DNA of 64,000 bases from Azospirillum oleiclasticum (GTDB lineage Bacteria > Pseudomonadota > Alphaproteobacteria > Azospirillales > Azospirillaceae), in the NCBI RefSeq assembly GCF_013423485.1, contig NZ_JABFFR010000014.1, forward strand, positions 62,001 to 126,000, given 5' to 3'. Made by a program: the position numbers and the translations under genes. The notes under the pieces were generated by a model. It ran no database searches. It was not told the DNA's origin and saw only the letters and a program-made list of their open reading frames with translations. Below are positions 16,762-26,430 of this stretch, one piece after another (position 1 is the stretch's first letter; the number at the start of each line of letters is the position of its first letter).

Positions 16762-17544
16762 ATGGCGAAGGCCGATGGTATCAAGCCGGCGGAGCCGGAG
16801 GCCGCGGCGGCCGAGCCGCTGGTGCTGGTGCTCGACGGTTTCGAGGGGCCGCTGGACATGCTGCTGTCTCTGGCACGCGACCAGAAGGTGGACCTCGCGA
16901 AGCTGTCCATCCTCCAGCTCGCCGACCAGTATCTCGCCTTCATCGCGGAGGCGCGGCGGGTGCGGCTGGAGCTGGCGGCCGACTATCTGGTCATGGCGGC
17001 GTGGCTGGCTTTCCTGAAATCCCGCCTGCTGCTGCCCGAGCCGGACGAGGAGGAGCCGTCGGGCGCCGACATGGCGGCGGCGCTGGCCTTCCAGCTCCAG
17101 CGGTTGGAAGCGATGAAGGAGGCGGCGGCGCGCCTGATGGACCGGCCTCAGCTCGGCCGCGGCCGCTTCGTCCGCGGCGCGCCGGAGGACATCGGCGTGC
17201 TGCACACGCCCTTCTACGAGATCGGGCTGAACGACCTGCTGCGCGCCTACGCCGACCACCGGCGCCGCAAGGAGGGCGGCGTGCTCCACATGGAGCCGAT
17301 GCGCCTCTACTCCATCGAGGACGCGGTGCGCCGCTTGTCGGACATGCTGGGCCATCTGCCGGACTGGGCGACGCTGGCGAGCTTCCTGCCGGCCGAGGAG
17401 GGGGAGCCGCTGATGGGGCGCTCGGCGCTGGCCGCCCATTTCGCGGCGACGCTGGAGCTGGCCAAGGCCGGACGGATCGAACTGCGGCAGGAGGGTGCCT
17501 TCGCGCCGATCTGGGTGCGCAGCGCGCGCGTGGGTGAGGAATGA
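16762..17544 (+). CDS. scpA: Segregation and condensation protein A
   Basis: Kleisin subunit that bridges the SMC ATPase heads and, with ScpB, organises the chromosome. The 260 residues show the N-terminal SMC-binding region (LDGFEGPLDMLLSLARDQKVDLAKLSILQLADQYL), the acidic middle segment (LLPEPDEEEPSGAD) and a C-terminal winged helix. Length is normal. It overlaps scpB by four bases (ATGA). Confidence 0.95.
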   Translation: MAKADGIKPAEPEAAAAEPLVLVLDGFEGPLDMLLSLARDQKVDLAKLSILQLADQYLAFIAEARRVRLELAADYLVMAAWLAFLKSRLLLPEPDEEEPSGADMAAALAFQLQRLEAMKEAAARLMDRPQLGRGRFVRGAPEDIGVLHTPFYEIGLNDLLRAYADHRRRKEGGVLHMEPMRLYSIEDAVRRLSDMLGHLPDWATLASFLPAEEGEPLMGRSALAAHFAATLELAKAGRIELRQEGAFAPIWVRSARVGEE

Positions 17545-18170
17545 TCGAGGAAGTGACGGACGCCGGGGTGGTGGAGGAACGGATCGACAGGCTCCGCCTG
17601 CTGGAGGCGCTGCTCTTCGCGTCGGCCGAGCCGGTGCCGGAGGCGGCGCTGGCCGCCCGTTTCGGCGACGGGGTGGACGTTCCGGCCCTGCTGGAGGATC
17701 TGCGCCGCCACTACGCGCCGCGCGGGGTGGTGCTGGTGCGGGTCGGCGCCGCCTGGGCCTTCCGCACAGCACCGGACCTCGCCGACCGGCTGCGGGTGGA
17801 GGAGGAGGTCGCGCGCAAGCTGTCGCGGGCGGCGGTGGAGACGCTGGCGATCATCGCCTATCACCAGCCGGTGACGCGCGGCGAAATCGAGCAGATCCGC
17901 GGTGTCGCGACCAGCAAGGGCACGCTCGACCTGCTGATGGAGCAGAACTGGATCCGTCCCGGCAAGCGGCGGGAGAGCCCCGGCCGTCCGCTGACCTGGA
18001 TCACCACCGAGCATTTCCTGGACCATTTCGGCCTGGAAAGCCTGAAGGAATTGCCGGGGGTGGAGGAACTGCGCGCCACCGGCCTGCTGGATTCCCGCCC
18101 GGTGCTCTACGGCGTGACCGCCGACGACAGCGCCGTGCCCGTAGCGGAGGCGGAGGACGGGGAGGAGTGA
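17541..18170 (+). CDS. scpB: Segregation and condensation protein B
   Basis: Partner of ScpA in the SMC complex. The 209 residues contain the two winged-helix domains of the family: LRLLEALLFASAEPV at the start of the first, and VETLAIIAYHQPVTRGEIEQIRGV leading the second, followed by GRPLTWITTEHFLDHFGL. The tail is acidic. The gene ends the argS-to-scpB run; a 400-bp gap follows. Confidence 0.95.
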   Translation: MIEEVTDAGVVEERIDRLRLLEALLFASAEPVPEAALAARFGDGVDVPALLEDLRRHYAPRGVVLVRVGAAWAFRTAPDLADRLRVEEEVARKLSRAAVETLAIIAYHQPVTRGEIEQIRGVATSKGTLDLLMEQNWIRPGKRRESPGRPLTWITTEHFLDHFGLESLKELPGVEELRATGLLDSRPVLYGVTADDSAVPVAEAEDGEE

Positions 18171-18571
18171 CCGGCGTGGGGGTGGCTGCAAAACGCTTCC
18201 TCGGCCGAAATGCACTCCAGCAACCGGCGCTCGACCCTCAGCAGCACCTCACGGCACGCGATGCCGACATCGCCGTGGCTGAGATCCCGCACCAGATGCA
18301 CCGCCCGGCAAACCGGTGATTGCGGCTGATACTTTAGCATGATGGCCACTCCGAAAGGCATAGCCAATCAAAACATACTCGCCTAGGGGCTTCAACGGCG
18401 TTCTTCCAACCGCGACAGAAATCGGCCAACGGCGACGAACCGTAACAAGCCAGAAAGCCGCACGTCGGCCGCAGTAGCCGTCAATAAGAACCATTTGCGC
18501 CTTCGCGGGCGGACGCGCTAGTAAGAGCGGTGGTGCCCCAAGAATCCCGCCGGTCCGGAGTCCTCCCGTCC
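18171..18571. other. Long intergenic region, possible decayed gene on the minus strand
   Basis: This stretch is less GC-rich than its surroundings and has no clear plus-strand gene. On the minus strand an 86-codon frame (18367 to 18107) reads MLKYQPQSPVCRAVHLVRDLS and continues plausibly for about 50 residues. Its end then runs antisense into scpB, where it looks non-coding. It may be a relic or chance. No convincing promoter or terminator was seen. Confidence 0.3.
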
Positions 18572-19861
18572 ATGGATCATCACGCCGCCGTAAGCGAAAG
18601 TCAGGGTTCCCGCCCGTCACGCCTGCGCGCCGCGCTGCGGGAACGGACGGCGGGCTGGTTCGGCCGGGGGGAGGAGCCGCCGGCCCCTTGCGGTGCAGCG
18701 CCTGTGACCCTGTCGGGCCGGCCGGCCATCGACGCGCTGGGGCCGCGCGAGCCTCGCGCCGCGGTGCCGCTGGAGGCGCTGGCGCTGGACGCCGTGACCC
18801 ACCGGTTCGGTACGGTCACCGCGGTGGACGACGTGACCGTGACCGTCGGGGCGGGGGAGATCGTCTGCCTCTGTGGCCCCTCGGGCTGTGGCAAATCGAC
18901 CTTGCTGCGCATCGCCGCCGGGCTGGAGACGTTGCAGCTGGGGGAAGTGCGCGTCGGCGGGCGGATGGTGGCGGGTGAGGCCGGTGCGGTGCCGCCGGAG
19001 CGGCGCGGCGTCGGGCTGGTGTTCCAGGACTACGCCCTGTTCCCGCATCTGTCGGTGCTCGACAACGTGCGCTTCGGCCTGTCCGCCCTGCCGGCGGACG
19101 AGCAGCGCCGGCGCGCGCTTGACGCGCTGCGTCAGGTGGGGATGGGCGATCACGCCGACCGCTTCCCGCACCACCTGTCGGGCGGGCAGCAGCAGCGCGT
19201 GGCGCTCGCCCGCGCGCTGGCGCCCAACCCGGCGGTCCTGCTGCTGGACGAACCCTTCTCAGGCCTCGACGCCCGGCTGCGCGAGCAGGTGCGCGACGAG
19301 ACCCTGCATGTGCTGAAGCGCACCGGGGCCGCCACCATGCTGGTCACCCACGACCCGGAGGAAGCCATGTTCCTCGCCGACCGCATCGTGCTGATGCGCG
19401 ACGGACGGGTGGAGCAGGTCGGCTGCCCGGTGGACCTCTACACCCGCCCCGCCACCGCCTACGCCGCGGCCTTCTTCGGGGAGGTCAACGCGCTGACGGG
19501 CGTGGTGCGTGGCGGCACGGTGGACACGCCGGTCGGACGGCTGGCGGTGGAGGGACATGCCTGCGGCTGCTGCGTGGCGGACGGCGCGTCCGTCGAAGTG
19601 CTGATCCGGCCGGAGGCACTGAAGCTGGCACCGCTGACCGACGGGGTGCCGGGGGCGCTGCCGACGATCGCGCGGGTCGCCGCCGCGCGCCTGCTCGGGC
19701 GCAGCAGCCTCGTGCACCTGAACCTGCCGGACGGGCGCGGTGGCACGGTGCACCTGCACGCCCGCATGCCCGGCCAGTTCCTGCCCGCCGAGGGCTCGCA
19801 TCTTTCCGTGGAGCTCGACCGCACTCAGGCCTTCGTATTTCCGGCCAGCGTCACCAAGTGA
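18572..19861 (+). CDS. Orphan ABC transporter ATP-binding protein (iron/spermidine type)
   Basis: A 429-residue ATPase of the FbpC/PotA class: Walker [10 protein letters not shown] (102-110), Q-loop in [12 protein letters not shown], signature LSGGQQQR, Walker B LLLDEP, switch His in VTHDPEEA, then a TOBE-like C-terminal domain. Two oddities stand out. About 70 residues precede the ABC domain, and a Cys-rich HACGCC motif lies near residue 333 in the regulatory domain. No permease or binding-protein gene is adjacent, so its transport partner and substrate are unknown. ATG 18572 is preferred over GTG 18530. Confidence 0.85.
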   Translation: MDHHAAVSESQGSRPSRLRAALRERTAGWFGRGEEPPAPCGAAPVTLSGRPAIDALGPREPRAAVPLEALALDAVTHRFGTVTAVDDVTVTVGAGEIVCLCGPSGCGKSTLLRIAAGLETLQLGEVRVGGRMVAGEAGAVPPERRGVGLVFQDYALFPHLSVLDNVRFGLSALPADEQRRRALDALRQVGMGDHADRFPHHLSGGQQQRVALARALAPNPAVLLLDEPFSGLDARLREQVRDETLHVLKRTGAATMLVTHDPEEAMFLADRIVLMRDGRVEQVGCPVDLYTRPATAYAAAFFGEVNALTGVVRGGTVDTPVGRLAVEGHACGCCVADGASVEVLIRPEALKLAPLTDGVPGALPTIARVAAARLLGRSSLVHLNLPDGRGGTVHLHARMPGQFLPAEGSHLSVELDRTQAFVFPASVTK

Positions 19862-19961
19862 TCGGTGTTCGATCCATCAGGGCCCCGCGGCGTTGCGGGC
19901 ACTTGGCCTTTCTGCCATAGTGCCGGCCCGACAGGGGGCGTACGCTCAGGACAAGGAAATC

Positions 19962-20276
19962 ATGGGACTGACGAGCATCTGGCACTGGCTGATCGTGCTG
20001 CTGATCGTGCTGCTGCTGTTCGGCGCCGGCAAGCTGCCGAAGGTGATGGGCGATCTCGCCAAGGGCATCAAGAACTTCAAGGCCGGCCTGAAGGACGAGA
20101 GCGACGACGATCCCGCCTCGGCGGCGACACCGCTGCCGAACCAGGCCACGACCCCGCCGCCTCCGGTGAACCCGGCCCCGGTGCCTCCGACGACCGCCCA
20201 GCCGACGCCCGTGCAGCCCGCGGCGGCCCCGGCCGCCCACGGCACGCAGAACACCGGGACGACGACCCGCTCCTGA
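19962..20276 (+). CDS. tatA: Twin-arginine translocase subunit TatA
   Basis: A 104-residue protein with the TatA layout: N-terminal transmembrane helix ([20 protein letters not shown]), FG hinge, and amphipathic helix [20 protein letters not shown]. TatA oligomerises to let folded proteins cross the inner membrane. The tail after residue 50 is an unusually long Pro/Ala/Thr-rich stretch. GGAA lies 6 bp before the ATG. It leads the tatABC operon. Confidence 0.95.
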   Translation: MGLTSIWHWLIVLLIVLLLFGAGKLPKVMGDLAKGIKNFKAGLKDESDDDPASAATPLPNQATTPPPPVNPAPVPPTTAQPTPVQPAAAPAAHGTQNTGTTTRS

Positions 20277-20326
20277 CCGGGGCGGTCCCGTCCGACCACC
20301 GGCCGTAGCCTTGGAATCGAGAATCC

Positions 20327-20830
20327 ATGTTCGACATCGGCTGGACCGAGATCATGGTCATCGCGGTGGTGGCCCTGGTGGTCATCGGCCCGAAGGACCT
20401 GCCCAAGGCCATCTACAGCATTGGCAAGTTCGTGCGGAAGGCGCGCGGCGTGGCGCGCGAGTTCCAGCACCACGTCGATGACATGATGCGCGAGGCGGAG
20501 CTGGACGAGCTGCGGCAGCAGGCGCTGAAGGCGCGCGACCTGAACCTGACCCGCATCGTCGAGGACACGGTGGATCCCAAGGGCACGCTGCGCGGCGCCT
20601 TCGAACCGCCGTCCCTCGATGGCTCCGGCCCGGCAACCGCCGCCGGTCCGGTGCCCGCGTCGGCCAGCCCGCCGGCTCCGCTGCCGGCGGCGGAGCCGCC
20701 GGCCGCCCCGCCGCCGGCTGCTGCCGAACCGGCGCCGGAGCCCGCGGCCCAACCCGCCGTCATGGCCGCCGCCCCGGCGTCCCCGCCGGCACCGCCCGCT
20801 GCCGTGCAACACCCTGACAAGACGGCCTGA
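20327..20830 (+). CDS. tatB: Twin-arginine translocase subunit TatB
   Basis: TatB forms the substrate receptor with TatC. The 167 residues begin MFDIGWTEIMVIAVVALVVIGPKDLP, the diagnostic membrane helix and GP hinge, followed by an amphipathic helix (FVRKARGVAREFQHHVDDMMREAELDELR). Residues after 95 are a low-complexity Pro/Ala tail. It lies 50 bp after tatA and 5 bp before tatC. Confidence 0.95.
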   Translation: MFDIGWTEIMVIAVVALVVIGPKDLPKAIYSIGKFVRKARGVAREFQHHVDDMMREAELDELRQQALKARDLNLTRIVEDTVDPKGTLRGAFEPPSLDGSGPATAAGPVPASASPPAPLPAAEPPAAPPPAAAEPAPEPAAQPAVMAAAPASPPAPPAAVQHPDKTA

Positions 20831-20835
20831 CCAAC

Positions 20836-21645
20836 GTGGCGACTTCCCAGGAACCGCAGGATTCCCTCGACGACAGCAAGATGCCGCTGATCGATCACCT
20901 GATCGAGCTGCGCAACCGGCTGATGTGGGCGGTGCTCGCCATCATCGTGGCGTTCCTCGTCTGCTACGCGTTTTCCGACCGCATCTACAACTTCCTGGTC
21001 CAGCCGCTCGCCGACATCCTGGCGGGGCAGGGCCGACGGATGATCTACACCGGCCTGACCGAGGCGTTCTTCACCTACCTGAAGGTTGCCTTCTGGGCCG
21101 GCTGCTTCCTGTCCTTTCCCATCGTTGCCACCCAGATCTGGATGTTCGTGGCGCCCGGTCTCTACAAGCACGAACGCAAGGCCTTCCTGCCCTTCCTGGC
21201 GGCGACGCCGTTCCTGTTCTTCCTGGGCGGGGCGATGGTCTACTACTTCGTCATGCCGCTGGCCTGGCGCTTCTTCCTCGGCTTCGAATTCCACCCGCCG
21301 GGCCCCGGCGAGCTGCCGATCGAGTTCGAGGCGCGCGTCGGCGAATACCTGTCGCTGGTGATGGCGCTGATCTTCGCCTTCGGCGTCGCCTTCCAGCTTC
21401 CGATCCTTCTGACCCTGCTGGTGCGTGTCGGCATCATCGATACCGCCACGCTGGCCGCCAAGCGCCGCTATGCCATCGTCTTCGTGTTCGTGATCGCGGC
21501 CATCCTCACACCGCCGGACGTCATCAGCCAGGTGACGCTCGCCATTCCGCTCCTGCTGCTTTACGAAATCTCCATCTGGATCGGCCGTATGATCGAGAAG
21601 GACCGCGCGCGCAAGGAAGCGGAGGACGAAACGGCCGGGGAGTGA
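20836..21645 (+). CDS. tatC: Twin-arginine translocase subunit TatC
   Basis: The core Tat receptor that binds the twin-arginine signal peptide. The 269 residues (GTG start) show MPLIDHLIELRNRL, the conserved N-terminal signature, and six transmembrane helices. Other family features are FWAGCFLSFPIVATQIWMFVAPGLYKHERK and FAFGVAFQLPIL. A charged cytoplasmic tail ends the protein. The gene closes the tat operon, 4 bp before the first diguanylate cyclase. Confidence 0.96.
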   Translation: MATSQEPQDSLDDSKMPLIDHLIELRNRLMWAVLAIIVAFLVCYAFSDRIYNFLVQPLADILAGQGRRMIYTGLTEAFFTYLKVAFWAGCFLSFPIVATQIWMFVAPGLYKHERKAFLPFLAATPFLFFLGGAMVYYFVMPLAWRFFLGFEFHPPGPGELPIEFEARVGEYLSLVMALIFAFGVAFQLPILLTLLVRVGIIDTATLAAKRRYAIVFVFVIAAILTPPDVISQVTLAIPLLLLYEISIWIGRMIEKDRARKEAEDETAGE

Positions 21646-21649
21646 TTCG

Positions 21650-22846
21650 GTGGTCGATGCGCTGATCGTCGTCGTTCTGGTGGGGCTGTCGGCGATCGTG
21701 ATCGCCGTCGGTTGTGCTCTCTCCTGGCAGCGGCACCGGGATTTCCCGGCGCTGCGCGATTGGGCGGTCGGGTCGGCCCTCATCGCGCCCAGCATGTTCA
21801 TCCTCGGCCTGCTGGATCAGGACGGCGCCAGCCACCTGCCGATGCTGGCCTACGTCGTGGTGGCGCTGATCTACGCCGTCTTCTGGTCGGGCGTCCGGCG
21901 GTTGACCGGCCGCGAACGGACCTGGGGGCCGCCGGTGATGGCCGGTGCGGTGTATCTGTCCGTGATGGCCTGGTTCATGTACCGCGACCCGGATTTCCTG
22001 GCGCGGGTGGCGACCACCTCGGTGCTGGGCATGCTGGCGGCGGCCTTGCTCGCCACCGAGCTGCTGTCCGACCGCCGCATGCGCGGGCACCGGCCGGGCC
22101 GTCTGATGATCGCGCTTCTGGTGCAGTTCGGCCTCTTCCACGCGGTGCGCGCCGGGGTGCTGCTGTTCGCGGACGTCACCGACACGCTGGTCCTCGACGT
22201 GCTGCGGCTGCTGACCTTCGTGGAGCTGGTGCTGTTCGTGGTCGGCGGCGGTCTGCTGGTCATCGCCATGGCGAACGAGCGCACCATGCACCGGCTGCGC
22301 CGGCTGGCCGATCGCGACGAGCTGACCGGCCTCTACAACCGCCGCGCCTTCATGCGCACCGCGGACGAGGCGCTCCGGCATGCGCAGGCCCGCGGTGGCG
22401 ACCTCTCGCTCGTCCTGTTCGACCTCGACCACTTCAAGCGTGTCAACGATACCCATGGGCACCTCGTCGGTGACCAGGTGCTGCGGGTGGCGGCGGAGAC
22501 GGTGATGGCGGCGCTGCGCGAGGCGGACGCCCCCGGCCGCTACGGCGGGGAGGAGTTCTGCGTGCTGCTGCCCGGCCTGGGCATCCCGGCGGCGCTGGAG
22601 GTGGCGGAGCGGATCCGCGGAAGCCTGGAGGATGTGCGCATCGACACGCCCACGGGACCCCTGCGCATCTCCGCCAGCCTGGGCGTGGCCGGGCTCGCCC
22701 ATGGTGCGGCCTCGGTGCCCGAGCTGCTGGCCCTGGCCGACGCGGCGCTCTACCGCGCCAAGGCCGAGGGGCGCAACCGGGTCGTGCTGGCGGCCCCGGC
22801 CGGCGCCGCACCGGCCCCTGTGCAGCACGACCTCGCGGAATCGTAA
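21650..22846 (+). CDS. Membrane diguanylate cyclase, copy 1
   Basis: A 398-residue enzyme expected to make cyclic-di-GMP. Residues 1 to about 220 form around six to seven transmembrane helices with no named sensor motif. A GGDEF domain follows from RLADRDELTGLYNRRAF with FDLDHFKRVNDTHGH and active site GGEEF at 299-303. An RxxD inhibitory site (READ, 290-293) lies the correct five residues upstream, so product inhibition is likely. It starts at GTG four bases after tatC and may be cotranscribed with it. It is paralogous to the next gene. Confidence 0.92.
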   Translation: MVDALIVVVLVGLSAIVIAVGCALSWQRHRDFPALRDWAVGSALIAPSMFILGLLDQDGASHLPMLAYVVVALIYAVFWSGVRRLTGRERTWGPPVMAGAVYLSVMAWFMYRDPDFLARVATTSVLGMLAAALLATELLSDRRMRGHRPGRLMIALLVQFGLFHAVRAGVLLFADVTDTLVLDVLRLLTFVELVLFVVGGGLLVIAMANERTMHRLRRLADRDELTGLYNRRAFMRTADEALRHAQARGGDLSLVLFDLDHFKRVNDTHGHLVGDQVLRVAAETVMAALREADAPGRYGGEEFCVLLPGLGIPAALEVAERIRGSLEDVRIDTPTGPLRISASLGVAGLAHGAASVPELLALADAALYRAKAEGRNRVVLAAPAGAAPAPVQHDLAES

Positions 22847-23097
22847 TATGCCCCGGCGCATGCCTGGATCCGGGGTGGCCCGCCCGACTATGATCGGAGC
22901 GCCGATCCTGCGGGAGTTCCCGTCCGCCATGCACATCCCCGGAACCATTCGCACCTGCCGTCGGGCCGGGACTGCTACCACACTCGCGCGCCCACCGCTG
23001 CTGTCCGTCCCGGTCCCCGTCTGGACCGGCCGCCGCGTCGCCGACGAACCGGCGCGGGGCGGGGCGGACGGCCGGGCGGCGGACTGACGGGACGACG

Positions 23098-24291
23098 GTG
23101 CTCGACACCCTCACCGTCGCGCTCCTCGTGGTGCTGTCGGCGGCGATGGTCGCGGTCGGTTGTGCGGTGTCGTGGCTGTACCATCGGAGCTTTCTGCCCC
23201 TGCGGGACTGGGCGGTGTCCAGCACGCTTGCCCCGGTGGCGATGCTGCTGCTGGCGTTCCACGAGGCGGATTCGGCGGCTCCGGTTGCCTTGGCCGCGCA
23301 CATCATCGTGTTCATGGCCTTCGCGACCTCCTGGTCGGCGGTCAGCCGCCTCGTCGGGCGGCCCCCGCCGGTGACGGCCTGCGCCGTGGCGGCAGCGCTG
23401 TACCTTCCGGCCATCACGGTGGCCATCGTCGTGATCCCGGATTTCGAGAAGCAGATGGCGGTGACATCCTTCCTGGCCGTGGCCATGGCTGGCGGGATGG
23501 GCGGCGATCTGCTGCTCGACCCGCAGCTGCGGCGTCGCCGGTCGGGACAGGCGATGATCCTGCTGTTCGGGCAGTTCGCCGTATTCTCGCTGGTGCGCGG
23601 TCTGCTGCTGATGGTCGAGGAAGGGCGTCCGCTCGCGATGGGCGTCCTGCGCCCGCTCGCCTTTGTCGAGGTGATGATCTTCGTGCTCGGCGGCGGCCTC
23701 TACATGATCGTGATGGCGCACGAGCGGACGGTGAGCCGGCTGCGCCGCTTGGCCGACCGCGACGAACTCACCGGGCTGCTGAACCGGCGGGCCTTTCTGC
23801 ACGCCGCGGAAGGCGCGGCGGAACGGGCGCGTCATGGCGGCGACCAGCTGGCGCTGGTGTTGCTCGACCTTGATCATTTCAAGCGGATCAACGACGAGCA
23901 CGGCCACCTGACGGGCGACCGCGCGTTGCGGCTGGCGGCGGACACCGTGACCGCGGCGCTGCGGACGGCCGACGCGGTCGGGCGCTACGGTGGCGAGGAG
24001 TTCTGTCTGCTCCTGCCTGGCGCCGATGCCCGGACCGCCGAGACCATCGCCGAGCGGATCCGCTGCAGCATCGCCGCGGTGCGGATCGACACCTCGGGCG
24101 GCCCCCTCCACCTGACCGCCAGCTTCGGGGTGGCCGCCCTGGGGCCGGACGTGTCGACGGTGCATGAGCTCCTCGTGCAGGCCGACGCGGCCCTCTACGC
24201 CGCCAAGGAGCAGGGGCGGGACCGGGTGGTGGTGGCACCCGCTGGCAACACTGGTGCGGCGTTGACGCAACAGTTGGTCACCGAACCCTGA
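23098..24291 (+). CDS. Membrane diguanylate cyclase, copy 2
   Basis: A 397-residue paralogue of the preceding gene along its whole length. It has the same opening (TVALLVVLSAAMVAVGCAVSW versus IVVVLVGLSAIVIAVGCALSW), the same multi-helix membrane domain, and a GGDEF domain with GGEEF near 298-302 and an RTAD inhibitory site near 289-292. Both copies look catalytically competent. The membrane halves have diverged more than the cyclase halves, suggesting different input signals. A 251-bp gap with no gene separates the two. Start is GTG 23098. Confidence 0.92.
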   Translation: MLDTLTVALLVVLSAAMVAVGCAVSWLYHRSFLPLRDWAVSSTLAPVAMLLLAFHEADSAAPVALAAHIIVFMAFATSWSAVSRLVGRPPPVTACAVAAALYLPAITVAIVVIPDFEKQMAVTSFLAVAMAGGMGGDLLLDPQLRRRRSGQAMILLFGQFAVFSLVRGLLLMVEEGRPLAMGVLRPLAFVEVMIFVLGGGLYMIVMAHERTVSRLRRLADRDELTGLLNRRAFLHAAEGAAERARHGGDQLALVLLDLDHFKRINDEHGHLTGDRALRLAADTVTAALRTADAVGRYGGEEFCLLLPGADARTAETIAERIRCSIAAVRIDTSGGPLHLTASFGVAALGPDVSTVHELLVQADAALYAAKEQGRDRVVVAPAGNTGAALTQQLVTEP

Positions 24292-24373
24292 ACCCCTGGG
24301 TGGCGTGCCTGGACCTGGGATCGGGGAAAGGACTATAAACGGCTTCCCGATCATCCAAAGTTCGTAGTCCGCC

Positions 24374-25645
24374 ATGCATGACCTCCGCGCCATCCGTGAC
24401 TACCCCGAAGGCTTCGACGCCGCCCTGGGACGCCGGGGGTTGGAGCCGGTGTCCGGCGCGATCCTCGACCTCGATGCCCGCCGCCGCACCGTGCAGACCC
24501 GTCTGCAGGAGATGCAGGCCCGCCGCAACGAGGTCTCCAAGGAGGTCGGCGCCGCCAAGAAGCAGGGCCGCGACGCGCAGCCCCTGCTCGACGAGATGGC
24601 GGTCCTGAAGGACACCATGCCGACGGTGGAGGAGGAGGACCGTGCGCTGGGCGCCGAGCTCGACAACCTCCTCGCCGGCATCCCGAACCTTCCCGCCCCC
24701 GAGGTGCCCGACGGTGGCGGCGAGGCCGACAACGTCGAGATCCGCCGGTGGGGCACCCCGCGGGAGATCGCCAACCCAAAGCAGCATTTCGACCTGGGCG
24801 AGTCGCTGGGGCTGATGGATTTCGAGGCCGCCGCCCGCATGTCGGGCGCCCGCTTCACGGTGCTGAAGGGCAAGCTGGCGCGCATGGAACGCGCGCTCGC
24901 CCAGTTCATGCTCGACCTGCACACCACCGAACATGGCTACACCGAGGTGTCGCCGCCGCTGATGGTCAAGGACAACGCGCTCTACGGCACCGGGCAGTTG
25001 CCGAAATTCGCCGAGGACCTGTTCCAGACCCAGCCCACCGGCCATTACCTGATCCCGACGTCCGAGGTGCCGCTGACCAATCTGGTCAACGACCAGATCG
25101 TGCCGCTGGAGGAGCTCCCCTACCGCTTCACGGCGCTGACGCCGTGCTTCCGGGCCGAGGCGGGGGCGGCCGGGCGCGACACCCGCGGCATGATCCGGCA
25201 GCACCAGTTCTGGAAGGTGGAGATGGTCAGCATCACCGCCCCCGACCAGTCGGAGGCGGAGCACGAGCGCATGACCCGCTGCGCCGAGACGGTGCTGGAG
25301 CGTCTGGGGCTCCCCTACCGCACCATCGTACTGTGCACCGGCGACATGGGCTTCGGCTCGCGCAAGACCTACGATGTCGAGGTGTGGTTGCCGGGGCAGG
25401 GCGCCTACCGCGAGATTTCGAGCTGCTCCAACTGCGGGGACTTCCAGGCCCGGCGCATGAAGGCGCGCACCCGTGCCAAGGGCGAGAAGAACACCCAGTT
25501 CGTGCACACGCTCAACGGGTCGGGCGTGGCCGTCGGGCGCTGCCTGATCGCGGTGATGGAGAACTACCAGCAGCCCGACGGCTCCATCCTGGTTCCCGAA
25601 GCGCTCCGCCCCTACATGGGCGGGGTGGAGAGGATTGAGGTCTGA
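24374..25645 (+). CDS. serS: Serine--tRNA ligase
   Basis: Class II synthetase that charges tRNA-Ser, including the tRNA-Ser(UGA) in this window. The 423 residues start with the long helical arm ([18 protein letters not shown], coiled coil about 30-100). The catalytic domain shows [23 protein letters not shown], the motif-2 region [21 protein letters not shown] and the motif-3 region near [16 protein letters not shown]. Its stop overlaps the start of surE (TGATG). Confidence 0.97.
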   Translation: MHDLRAIRDYPEGFDAALGRRGLEPVSGAILDLDARRRTVQTRLQEMQARRNEVSKEVGAAKKQGRDAQPLLDEMAVLKDTMPTVEEEDRALGAELDNLLAGIPNLPAPEVPDGGGEADNVEIRRWGTPREIANPKQHFDLGESLGLMDFEAAARMSGARFTVLKGKLARMERALAQFMLDLHTTEHGYTEVSPPLMVKDNALYGTGQLPKFAEDLFQTQPTGHYLIPTSEVPLTNLVNDQIVPLEELPYRFTALTPCFRAEAGAAGRDTRGMIRQHQFWKVEMVSITAPDQSEAEHERMTRCAETVLERLGLPYRTIVLCTGDMGFGSRKTYDVEVWLPGQGAYREISSCSNCGDFQARRMKARTRAKGEKNTQFVHTLNGSGVAVGRCLIAVMENYQQPDGSILVPEALRPYMGGVERIEV

Positions 25646-26430
25646 TGTTCGAACTTCCGCTCGACCTCTCGAAGGCGCGGATCCTCGTCACCAATGACGA
25701 CGGCATCCACGCCGACGGCATCCAGGTCCTGGAGCGCATCGCCCGCAGCCTGTCCGACGACGTGTGGGTCGTGGCCCCGGAGGCGGAGCAGTCCGCCGCC
25801 AGCCACTCGCTCACCATCCACCGGCCGCTGCGCCTGCGCCAATACGCGGAGAAGCGCTATTCGGTGGACGGCACGCCGACCGACTGCGTGCTGCTGGCGG
25901 TCAACAAGATCATGGCCGAGAGCAAGCCGACGCTGGTGCTGTCCGGGGTCAACCAGGGCTCCAACATCGGCGAGGACGTGACCTACTCCGGCACCATCGC
26001 CGCGGCGATGGAGGCGACCCTGCTGGGCGTGCCGGCCATCGCGCTCAGCCAGCATTACGAGCGGGCGGACGGGCCGCCCAACTGGGCGACGGCCGAGCGC
26101 TGGGGGCCGGAGGTGGTGCGCAAGGCGGTGACCGTGGCGTGGCCGCGCAACGTGCTGCTCAACGTCAATTTCCCGGCCTGCGACCCGGCCGCCGTCACCG
26201 GCATCCAGGTGGTGCGCCATGGCAAGCGCAAGATCGGTGACGAGCTGGTGGAGCGCACCGACCCCCGCGGCCGCCCCTATGTCTGGATCGGCACGCTGCG
26301 CGGCGAGGCGGACGTCAGTCCGGACACCGACATCCATGTCGTGCTGTCCGGCGGCATCCCGGTCACCCCGCTGTTCCTCGACCTCACCCACGTCCCGACA
26401 CTCCAGACCCTGAAACAGGCCTTCGCGTGA
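25645..26430 (+). CDS. surE: 5'/3'-nucleotidase SurE
   Basis: A metal-dependent phosphatase acting on nucleoside monophosphates, linked with stationary-phase survival. The 261 residues have the hallmark ILVTNDDGIHADGI with metal ligands Asp18-Asp19, then APEAEQSAASHSLT with the Ser ligand, and SGVNQGSNIGEDVTYSGT with the Asn ligand. It overlaps serS and pcm at its two ends, forming the classical surE-pcm-nlpD order. Confidence 0.96.
   Translation: MFELPLDLSKARILVTNDDGIHADGIQVLERIARSLSDDVWVVAPEAEQSAASHSLTIHRPLRLRQYAEKRYSVDGTPTDCVLLAVNKIMAESKPTLVLSGVNQGSNIGEDVTYSGTIAAAMEATLLGVPAIALSQHYERADGPPNWATAERWGPEVVRKAVTVAWPRNVLLNVNFPACDPAAVTGIQVVRHGKRKIGDELVERTDPRGRPYVWIGTLRGEADVSPDTDIHVVLSGGIPVTPLFLDLTHVPTLQTLKQAFA

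Noticed and set aside
13185..16943. A reverse-strand open frame of more than 1200 codons across argS, nagZ and the M50 gene
   Set aside because: It is antisense to several well-recognised genes, is rich in Arg, His and Pro, and has no recognisable domain. Long antisense frames are expected at this GC content.
18107..18367. An 86-residue minus-strand gene in the scpB-ABC gap
   Set aside because: The last third runs antisense through scpB with shadow-like composition; only the first part looks plausible. It is kept as a note within the intergenic entry.
22847..23097. A small gene between the two diguanylate cyclases
   Set aside because: Short frames here have no ribosome site and an Arg/Pro/Ala-rich composition typical of non-coding GC-rich DNA.
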